Shown in pieces: positions 1-5,491 of a DNA stretch of 10,742 nt (position 1 is the first letter of the stretch; every line of letters starts with the position of its first letter). Under the pieces are notes generated by a model. The model saw only the letters and a program-made list of their open reading frames with translations. It made no database searches and was not told the origin of the DNA. Source of the stretch: Nitrospirota bacterium (GTDB lineage Bacteria; Nitrospinota; Nitrospinia; Nitrospinales; Nitrospinaceae); contig JAUVMD010000014.1 in NCBI GenBank assembly GCA_030600405.1, positions 1 to 10,742 of the forward strand, read 5' to 3'. The position numbers were made by a program, and so were the translations under genes.

Positions 1-863
1 AGCAAGGAAATGATATTGACTGGCAGGGATGTAAATAAATGGAGCCAGCAAGCGAAGATCCTGCATGACATCGAAATGGGGAGGGGAACCCAGAATACGT
101 CAAAGAACCGGATATCTCTTTTTGCGATTTTTGCGAAACTCAGGATCACGTCCCTATAAGCAAACACATCCTTGCCACCGATATGATAGACCCGGCTCAC
201 ATTGCTTCGAAATTCCATGATGCCCACAAGATACTTGATCACATCCCGAATGGCGATGCATTGGCACAGATTGTTGAACTCCGCCATAAAAGGAATCCAT
301 CGGTTGTGTATAACCAGCGATTTCAACAATTCATAGGAAGTGCTTCCCGTCCCGATTATGATAGCTGCAAGCAAGCGGATTACTGGAATGGAGCTATTCG
401 ATAAAATTTCTCCCACCTCCATTCGGCTTTGCAGATGCGTTGACAAAAGAACGTTGGTTTCCCCCAATCCGCCCAGATAAATAATCTTCTTGATTCCGGC
501 TTCTTCAGCTTCTTCCACAAAATTTTGAGCCATCATCTTGTCCATATCCGCAAATTCACTTCTCTTAGCCCTCATGCTGTGAATGAGGTAATACGCGATC
601 TCGATATCCTCCAACACCGGCTTTAGTTGTTCCTTGACCAAGCAGTCTGCATATACCACTTCAATCCGGGGATGATCGAGAAGAAAAGGAGTGTTTTTGG
701 TTCGTAGCATGCAACGAACAAAATAACCGCGATGCACCAGTTCCGGAATTAGCCGTTGAGCTACGTAACCATTTGCCCCGGTCACAAGAACTTTTGTGTT
801 GGGCGCATGGGGCGTGGTGGTGAGCACATCGCAATAATTGTAAAGAACTTTTTTAGGATCCAT
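1..863 (-). CDS. Atypical SDR / NAD(P)H-binding protein (YbjT-like), 3' end beyond the left edge
   Basis: I translated this frame by hand. It is open from the ATG at 863 to the left edge, giving 287 complete codons plus two leftover bases. The N-terminal half is a Rossmann fold. The dinucleotide-binding loop TGANGYVA lies at residues 28-35, with Ala where the family usually has a third Gly. YLIHSM (about 92-97) and IIYLGGLG (about 127-134) are hallmarks of the YbjT-like SDR group, whose full proteins run to roughly 480-500 residues with a C-terminal DUF2867 region; that part would lie outside the window. Such proteins bind NAD(P)H, but their substrate is generally unknown. The start is uncertain: an in-frame ATG at 899 would add 12 residues, but its GAGGA sits right against the codon, while the ATG at 863 has only a weak AAGAG upstream. 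The family call is firm; the function is not. Confidence 0.85.
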   Translation of the reverse strand, partial: MDPKKVLYNYCDVLTTTPHAPNTKVLVTGANGYVAQRLIPELVHRGYFVRCMLRTKNTPFLLDHPRIEVVYADCLVKEQLKPVLEDIEIAYYLIHSMRAKRSEFADMDKMMAQNFVEEAEEAGIKKIIYLGGLGETNVLLSTHLQSRMEVGEILSNSSIPVIRLLAAIIIGTGSTSYELLKSLVIHNRWIPFMAEFNNLCQCIAIRDVIKYLVGIMEFRSNVSRVYHIGGKDVFAYRDVILSFAKIAKRDIRFFDVFWVPLPISMSCRIFACWLHLFTSLPVNIISL

Positions 864-917
864 TTCAGTAGCTCTTGCACGACAAGTTTTCGATGACATT
901 CCTCATATTTTTTCTCA

Positions 918-1142
918 TTACACAATAGGCAACAAATAGAATCTTGTATTTTTAAAGATCCTCGGACCAGCCAAATATTCCTCCTTATGGGCCGGTACGA
1001 TTAAATCATATTCCTGTTCATCCATGCAATTCAAACATTGGCCCTTTGCTGGGTCCTTAAAGGCTCCTCCTTTGTGCTGTGGCTGTGTCAGCGTAACGTT
1101 TGCAAAACATTTCGGGCATCGACTGGGGATGAAGAGGGCCAC
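918..1142 (-). CDS. Possible small zinc-ribbon-like protein, hypothetical
   Basis: This is a 74-residue frame with a CPKC pair near the N terminus (residues 9-12) and a CLNC pair near residue 36, spaced as in a small four-cysteine zinc ribbon. It ends 18 bases before the alternative start (899) of the SDR gene on the same strand, so the two could be co-transcribed. Against it, the only upstream start is a GTG at 1142 with no visible Shine-Dalgarno sequence and a stop codon a few codons further up. The next Met lies after both cysteine pairs begin to be lost. It may be a real small gene or the tail of a decayed one. I do not recognise a named family. Confidence 0.4.
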   Translation of the reverse strand: MALFIPSRCPKCFANVTLTQPQHKGGAFKDPAKGQCLNCMDEQEYDLIVPAHKEEYLAGPRIFKNTRFYLLPIV

Positions 1143-1477
1143 AATAGAATTTTATATTGACCTAATATGCCCATCAATTTTCTATTTTGGAGAGTTTTTT
1201 GAAATATGTCAAATAAACGATCACCAAACAGAAGGTTCAAACATTTGGCGAAATTTTTCAACAGTTTCTTCGATATCAAGTCTGCCAGCAATAGGATCAG
1301 CCATCGATCGGCGAAGATTCTCCCGCCCGCTCTTCAGCTTCACATCTGTAAAAACGCCTTGTAGCGCCGCAGGTATCAGGCTGGAATGTTTCACTTCTTG
1401 CAATCAAAGTCTCTGTTATTTCGTCTAATTAATCAGAATAAATAGCCAAAATTTTAATCTTTACTAAGGAGGAAACC
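1143..1477. other. Intergenic region without a supported gene
   Basis: These 335 bases lie between the minus-strand genes on the left and the plus-strand sigma unit. A 60-codon minus-strand frame at 1221-1403 has protein-like composition (acidic and basic residues mixed, such as DIEETVEKF), but it starts at TTG directly after a stop and lacks a ribosome site, so I do not call it a gene. The right-hand third (about 1410-1465) is AT-rich and is the expected promoter region for the genes starting at 1478. Confidence 0.5.
1400..1428 (+). promoter_or_regulatory. Candidate ECF-type promoter of the sigma-factor unit
   Basis: CGTCTAA at 1422-1428 matches the common -10 element of ECF sigma factor promoters (CGTC core). 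A degenerate GCAAT at 1400-1404 lies 17 bases upstream of it, where a GGAAC-like -35 box is expected; it matches only three of five positions. ECF operons are often autoregulated, so such a promoter here would make sense. The -35 match is weak and the AT-rich stretch that follows could equally hold a sigma-70 promoter. Confidence 0.25.
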
Positions 1478-1867
1478 ATGAAGACCATTATATTTCTTGT
1501 CCTGATCACTCTGATGGTCCCATCAAATATCTTTGGAGCGGACGATCCCGGTATCCCCAGAGAAACCAAGGACAAAGTACAGATTGCGATGCAGGCTCAC
1601 ATCAATGGCTTACTAGCGAAGAATGGCGGCAGCTATCCCATTTTTGATTCGGATACCCGGAATGTGGTCCAACTCAAATTCCTGGCACTGCATAAGGGGG
1701 TTGTGGTTAAAGGAATCCAGGGTAGATACTACATCAGTTGCGCTGATTTCACGGACAAAGAAAACAAGGCATACGACTTGGATTTTCTGGTTTCGGACAA
1801 TTTCGAAGTCGTGGAAACCTTGATCCACAAAAAAGACGGCAAAAAAATGCATTACGGCGTGCATTGA
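1478..1867 (+). CDS. Small exported protein of unknown function, first gene of the ECF sigma unit
   Basis: A strong Shine-Dalgarno AAGGAGG (1466-1472) sits five bases before the ATG. The 129-residue product opens with a signal peptide: MKT, a hydrophobic core (FLVLITLMVP) and a likely cleavage after NIFG, near residue 20. The mature protein of about 109 residues probably lies in the periplasm. It starts with a probable amphipathic helix (about residues 30-48), followed by beta-rich sequence with a single cysteine in YYISCADF (Cys88) and a basic, histidine-containing tail. A helix followed by several strands recalls cystatin- or PepSY-like folds, but that is only a guess from pattern. I do not recognise a family. 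The sigma factor gene starts one base after this stop codon, so the two are almost certainly co-transcribed and probably translationally coupled. Confidence 0.85.
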   Translation: MKTIIFLVLITLMVPSNIFGADDPGIPRETKDKVQIAMQAHINGLLAKNGGSYPIFDSDTRNVVQLKFLALHKGVVVKGIQGRYYISCADFTDKENKAYDLDFLVSDNFEVVETLIHKKDGKKMHYGVH

Positions 1868-1868
1868 G

Positions 1869-2378
1869 GTGCAGGTGTTTTCCAGGGAAGAGCTCAATCA
1901 GTTTTACCGGTATTGTGTCGCTCTGACGGGTGATGAGGACGAAGCCTATGACCTTCTTCAGGATAGTTTTGAGAAGTTTTTGAGGAAGGGACGCGATGTC
2001 CATTCCGCCAAAGCCTATTTTCGGGGGATCATAAGGAACCATTTTATCGATCAATATCGAAAAGGAGCTAAACATGGATTCACGGAACTGGATGAAAACA
2101 TCATTTCGACGAATGAAACCAGTCTCGAAAGTCTCATCGCCAACAAGGAAGAGGCACGGTTCATTTTAAATGCATTGGACTTCCATGACCGGGAGCTTCT
2201 CTATCTTTGGGCCGTCGAGGAATACACCGCCAAAGAACTGGCGGATCTGTTGAAAAGCCCTCGCGGAACCATCCTTTCAAAATTACACCGGTTGAAAATT
2301 AAGATAAAGCAATGTCTGGAAAATGGATATGAAAAAGACATTAAAAGAAAACATCAAGGAAAATTACGCAGAGCTTAA
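1869..2378 (+). CDS. ECF-family RNA polymerase sigma factor
   Basis: The 169-residue product has the two-domain layout and size of extracytoplasmic-function sigma factors. Region 2 spans about residues 8-66: FYRYCVALTG, then DLLQDSFEKFL (core RNA polymerase binding) and AYFRGIIRNHFIDQYRK (-10 recognition). Region 4 spans about 92-148: ELLYLWAVEEYTAKELADLL and a helix-turn-helix ending in SKLHRLKIKIK, the -35 recognition part. It would redirect RNA polymerase to stress or envelope promoters when released from its anti-sigma factor. The start is a GTG. The first lies one base after the upstream stop; a second in-frame GTG at 1875 is better placed behind the GAGG at 1866-1869 and would shorten the protein by two residues. 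The lysine/arginine-rich C-terminal tail after region 4 overlaps the next gene by about 50 bases. Confidence 0.93.
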   Translation: MQVFSREELNQFYRYCVALTGDEDEAYDLLQDSFEKFLRKGRDVHSAKAYFRGIIRNHFIDQYRKGAKHGFTELDENIISTNETSLESLIANKEEARFILNALDFHDRELLYLWAVEEYTAKELADLLKSPRGTILSKLHRLKIKIKQCLENGYEKDIKRKHQGKLRRA

Positions 2379-2901
2379 GCTTTCCCCGGAGCAATGGAGA
2401 TCTTTGGACTCATTGCAACAAAATAGAGCGGGGAAGCACGGCATTCGTTTTTTCCTTAAAATCTCTTTTGCCGCAATGGCCGCTTCGGTTCTCCTTCTAA
2501 GCCTTTATCTTTTTCAGGGTTCCGGATCCCTTGCCGGGAAAATTGCCGACGAAGTGGCCTATAACCATAATAAAAACGTTCAAATGGAAATCAAGACCGC
2601 TTCAATCGATGAAGTCCAAAGTTTTCTGTCAAAGATCGATTTCACCCTGATCCATTCTGAGCGTTTACCGCTTGAGCAATGGGAACTTTTGGGAGGAAGG
2701 TCCTGTTCTATCCAGGGGCGGCTGGCGGTACAAATGAAAATCCAGAACAAGGCTAACGGCAAACTTAAAACACTGTACCAGGTGCCGTATCCCAAGGAGC
2801 TTTCTCATATTAAATCTGTACCGATGGAAACTTATGCCAGTGGAGTCAAAGTGAGGCTTTGGCGGGAAAGGGGTTTGCTTCTCGGGTTGGCCGGCGGCTG
2901 A
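2329..2901 (+). CDS. Probable one-pass membrane anti-sigma factor
   Basis: This frame overlaps the 3' end of the sigma factor gene by 50 bases in another frame, the usual arrangement for an ECF sigma factor and its inhibitor. I chose the ATG at 2329 because GGA at 2318-2320 lies eight bases upstream; an in-frame ATG at 2323 would add two residues. The product has about 190 residues. A short cytoplasmic N-terminal part (about 40 residues, with LSPEQWRSLDSLQQ) is followed by one transmembrane helix (about residues 40-62, SFAAMAASVLLLSLYLF) and a soluble, presumably periplasmic region of about 125 residues ending in KVRLWRERGLLLGLAGG. No HxxxCxxC zinc anti-sigma motif is present, so binding would be by a non-ZAS N terminus. 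The role rests on position and topology rather than on a recognised domain. Confidence 0.78.
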   Translation: MKKTLKENIKENYAELKLSPEQWRSLDSLQQNRAGKHGIRFFLKISFAAMAASVLLLSLYLFQGSGSLAGKIADEVAYNHNKNVQMEIKTASIDEVQSFLSKIDFTLIHSERLPLEQWELLGGRSCSIQGRLAVQMKIQNKANGKLKTLYQVPYPKELSHIKSVPMETYASGVKVRLWRERGLLLGLAGG

Positions 2902-3194
2902 TTGCAGGCGGTGGGTCCTGCCCGGTGGAACCCCATAAATTACTGAAATTCAAGCTTAAAAAAATCCCCGTGGCCTTTTGTTCGTGAGTCAAGGTTCGGC
3001 TGCGCCAAAGCTCGGGCCCTTTCATTGGAGCAGGCATCCGGCAGGATCATTTATTTCACTCCACCGGAAACCATCACAATGGAGAATATTGATGCGAGGG
3101 ATTGAGGGAAAAACGAAAGGGTATGTGCGGAACAATTGGATGAGGGTATTTGAACCCTGATCGCTCATAGTTTTGAAGCAAGAGGGCCGGATTC
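2902..3194. other. Intergenic region before the Usp fusion gene
   Basis: These 293 bases separate the anti-sigma gene from the Usp gene. I see no convincing intrinsic terminator: GGG/CCC pairing around 2912-2923 is very short and lacks a T-run. I see no confident promoter either. A small plus-strand frame at 2978-3160 has low-complexity, non-protein-like composition and is not called. Confidence 0.5.
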
Positions 3195-4859
3195 ATGTTT
3201 AAGAATATTTACGTGCCGATCGACAATTCGGATTATTCCAATGCCTGTATTGAAATCGGGTTGGAACTGGCAAAGCAAACCGGTGCCACCCTTACCGCCA
3301 GTCACGTCTATGCCGCCAAACTGCATGATATGAGGTTCAGACAAATGGAAGGCGGTCTTCCAGAGGAGTACCAGGTCGAAGAAGAACTCGAAAAACAGCG
3401 GACTATTCATGATCAATTGATCACCAAGGGAATGGAAGTCATCACCGACTCTTATCTGGATGTCCCCAGGTTCAAATGTAAAAAGCGAGAAATTCCCTTT
3501 GTCGGTAAATCTCTGGAAGGCAAAAACTGGGTTGAGTTGGTGAAAGATATTAAAGAATCGGACTATGACCTGGTGATCATGGGAATAATGGGATTGGGGG
3601 CTATCCGGGACAGCCAGATCGGCAGCGTAGCCGAGAGAGTGATTCGCCGCATTCAAACCGACACCTTTGTGGTGAAATATCTCTCTGAATTGAATGGAGA
3701 AAGGTCGTCCAGCGGAAAAATCGTGGTGGCCATGGATGGCAGCGGACAGGCCTTCGGGGGTCTTCAAACCGGAATTGAGTTGGCTAAATTATGGAATCGC
3801 CCCTTGGAAGTTATTGCCAGTTTTGATCCGTATTTCCACTATGCAATGTTTAACAGCCTGGCCGGTGTCCTTTCCAGAGAGGCCAGCAAAATATTCAAAT
3901 TGGAAAAACAGGAAAAACTGCATGAAGAAATTATTGATAAAGGGCTGGCGAAGATTTATCAGGCCCATCTTGATGTTTCCTGCAAGCTGGTCGAAGAGGC
4001 GGGCCTGAATTGTACGTCACGCCTGCTGGATGGCAAGGTTTTCGAAAAAATCCTGCAATACGCCCGCGAGGAAAACCCCTTCCTGTTGATTCTGGGCCGC
4101 GTAGGGGTCCACAGCACACCGGACATGGATATCGGGAGCAATGCCGAAAACCTGCTCAGGCGGGCTCCCTGCAACATTTATTTGTCCAGCAAAGTATTTA
4201 AACCAAAGATCGATATGATCGCGGAGGAAAGCATTGAATGGACGGCCAATGCGAAAGAGCGGCTGAAAAAGATACCCGGCTTTGTTCGGCCCATGGCCAC
4301 CGCGGCCATTCTCCGTTACGCAACGGAGAGAGGCCACAGCATGATCACATCCAATCTCATTACCAAAGCCTGCCAAGACATCCTGCCCGCGGGATCCATG
4401 GAAGCCATGACCATGGTCGGCAAGCAGCTAAAAGATAAAGCAGAAAAAGAAGGCCGTAAGGACCCTTACGCTTCCGTCGACCCCGATATGTTGAAACAAG
4501 AAATGCTGGCCGCCCACGAAGGAAAGGACCCGTCGAAAATCAAACTCAAATGTACGAACTGCGGCACGGTGCTGGGTGGGGATGCCGTCCGATGCGGCGT
4601 TTGCAACGCTACCGAGGAAAGGCTATTGCCCCTGGCACAAGAAGATTCCACAACCGATCTTCAAAAGGAGGGAGGGGTTTCCACGATAACATCTTTTGAT
4701 TCGAAAAATATCGCATGGACGAAAGAAGCTTTAAAAAGTCTGGATGATTTTCCAAAGGGGCATGTTCGACACAGGGCCCAGGCTAGAGTCGAAAAGAGTG
4801 CCCGGTTGCAGAACATTTCAACGATCACGCTGGATTTTGTAAATAAAATACTTGAGTAG
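3195..4859 (+). CDS. Tandem universal stress protein fused to PCP_red-like modules and a zinc ribbon
   Basis: AGAGGG at 3181-3186 precedes the ATG by eight bases. The 554-residue product is soluble, with no signal peptide. Usp domain 1 covers about residues 1-163 (opening MFKNIYVPIDNSDYSNACIE) and Usp domain 2 about 174-332 (KIVVAMDGSGQAFGGL). Both carry the intact nucleotide-binding signature G-2x-G-9x-G-S, at Gly130/Gly133/Gly143-Ser144 and Gly301/Gly304/Gly314-Ser315, so both should be ATP-binding Usp folds. Residues about 348-395 (EWTANAKERLKKIPGFVRPM, then ILRYATERGHSMIT) match the PCP_red helical module known from the C terminus of the BchB/ChlB subunit of dark protochlorophyllide reductase. 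A zinc ribbon follows (Cys453, Cys456, Cys467, Cys470). A second, divergent PCP_red-like copy lies at about 507-553 (AWTKEALKSLDDFPKGHVR). No photosynthesis gene is nearby, so the module probably serves a non-photosynthetic role such as protein or cofactor binding. The biochemical role is unknown; a stress- or redox-state sensor is plausible. Confidence 0.9.
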   Translation: MFKNIYVPIDNSDYSNACIEIGLELAKQTGATLTASHVYAAKLHDMRFRQMEGGLPEEYQVEEELEKQRTIHDQLITKGMEVITDSYLDVPRFKCKKREIPFVGKSLEGKNWVELVKDIKESDYDLVIMGIMGLGAIRDSQIGSVAERVIRRIQTDTFVVKYLSELNGERSSSGKIVVAMDGSGQAFGGLQTGIELAKLWNRPLEVIASFDPYFHYAMFNSLAGVLSREASKIFKLEKQEKLHEEIIDKGLAKIYQAHLDVSCKLVEEAGLNCTSRLLDGKVFEKILQYAREENPFLLILGRVGVHSTPDMDIGSNAENLLRRAPCNIYLSSKVFKPKIDMIAEESIEWTANAKERLKKIPGFVRPMATAAILRYATERGHSMITSNLITKACQDILPAGSMEAMTMVGKQLKDKAEKEGRKDPYASVDPDMLKQEMLAAHEGKDPSKIKLKCTNCGTVLGGDAVRCGVCNATEERLLPLAQEDSTTDLQKEGGVSTITSFDSKNIAWTKEALKSLDDFPKGHVRHRAQARVEKSARLQNISTITLDFVNKILE

Positions 4860-4953
4860 AATGCCCGGATCGGCGGCAAATGGCGCGGACGCACCTGCGA
4901 TTATTCTCTTTTTTTGTTTTGATGTGAATATTAAAAATGATTGAGGAAATCCT
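4860..4953. other. Spacer after the Usp fusion with a T-rich run; no clear terminator
   Basis: A GC-rich stretch (4865-4900) is followed by a T-rich run at about 4907-4920, which is the general shape of a terminator region. The best stem I find is only three base pairs (CGC/GCG around 4890-4899), so this is a weak candidate at most. Confidence 0.2.
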
Positions 4954-5154
4954 ATGACTCTAGAATGCAGAATTTTCAAACCTTCAAAGAATGGCAAAAT
5001 GAGTTTGGTGGAAACTAAAACTCATGGAGAGATATTAAAAATGAAAAAGAACAAAAGTTCTTTTAACCCGCACCCCATGAAGAAAACAAAAATATCCTCC
5101 CCGAATGAAAAATACCGAACAGAGAGAAAAGAAGGCCAGATAATCAAGGCGTAA
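4954..5154 (+). CDS. Possible small lysine-rich protein, hypothetical
   Basis: This 66-codon frame has a well-placed ribosome site, GAGG at 4943-4946, seven bases before the ATG. The product is very basic (many Lys, few acidic residues, KKNKSS and MKKTKI segments) and has no predicted membrane segment or known motif. A second in-frame ATG at 5041 has its own GGAGAG nine bases upstream and would give a 37-residue basic peptide. Basic, low-complexity composition also arises from AT-rich non-coding DNA, so only the ribosome sites argue for a gene. No family is recognised. Confidence 0.35.
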   Translation: MTLECRIFKPSKNGKMSLVETKTHGEILKMKKNKSSFNPHPMKKTKISSPNEKYRTERKEGQIIKA

Positions 5155-5491
5155 GCGTCGCACATGGGATCAGTTCGAATGGTTGTGCCCCACCCAAAGC
5201 GATTCCATTGGATTGACCCAGCGCTTGACATCCCTCCTCAAGGAACGGCTCTCCACCGCCCGATGTCAGGCCGGACTCAACGATTTAAGATCAGTTTCAT
5301 GCGCCATCCTCAAAATTCCCCCCTTTTGCAAGGAATATTTACGCATAGGCGGAATCCATAAAATAAAATCAGAGGAATTGTTTGATTTTTATTGTTTATA
5401 GACTCCCGCGAGGAATATTATTACGGGGATAGGAACTCATTTGGCCGTCCAAAACGGCTTAATCGAACCGACCGACTCGGAAAGCTGAATC
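5155..5491. other. Intergenic region upstream of the histidine kinase gene
   Basis: These 337 bases hold no supported gene. An isolated TTGACA at 5225-5230 has no matching -10 box at the right distance. The stretch 5378-5402 is strongly AT-rich (ending TTTATAGA) and is the likeliest place for the kinase promoter, but no pair of boxes has good spacing. A short hairpin at 5444-5458 is listed separately. Confidence 0.4.
5444..5458 (+). promoter_or_regulatory. Short hairpin in the leader of the histidine kinase gene
   Basis: GCCGT and ACGGC form a perfect 5-bp stem around a CCAAA loop, ending 33 bases before the kinase start codon. It could be a small RNA hairpin or an operator half-site pair. 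The stem is short enough to be chance. Confidence 0.2.

Noticed and set aside
1221..1403. 60-codon minus-strand frame with plausible protein composition
   Set aside because: It has a TTG start directly after a stop codon, no ribosome site and no recognised family; possibly a gene remnant, but unsupported.
1024..1428. 134-codon plus-strand frame left of the sigma unit
   Set aside because: The composition is unlike a protein (Cys/Phe/Ser rich), there is no ribosome site, and it is antisense to the cysteine-pair frame at 918-1142.
2922..3067. 8-bp inverted repeat CCGGTGGA / TCCACCGG in the gap before the Usp gene
   Set aside because: The arms are 130 bases apart, and a match of this length is expected by chance in a region of this size.
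3165..3767. 200-codon minus-strand frame over the first Usp domain
   Set aside because: The plus strand encodes a clear Usp domain with an intact nucleotide signature; the reverse frame is a shadow.
5225..5230. TTGACA as the -35 box of a kinase promoter
   Set aside because: No -10-like sequence lies 16-18 bases downstream, and the site is over 260 bases from the start codon.
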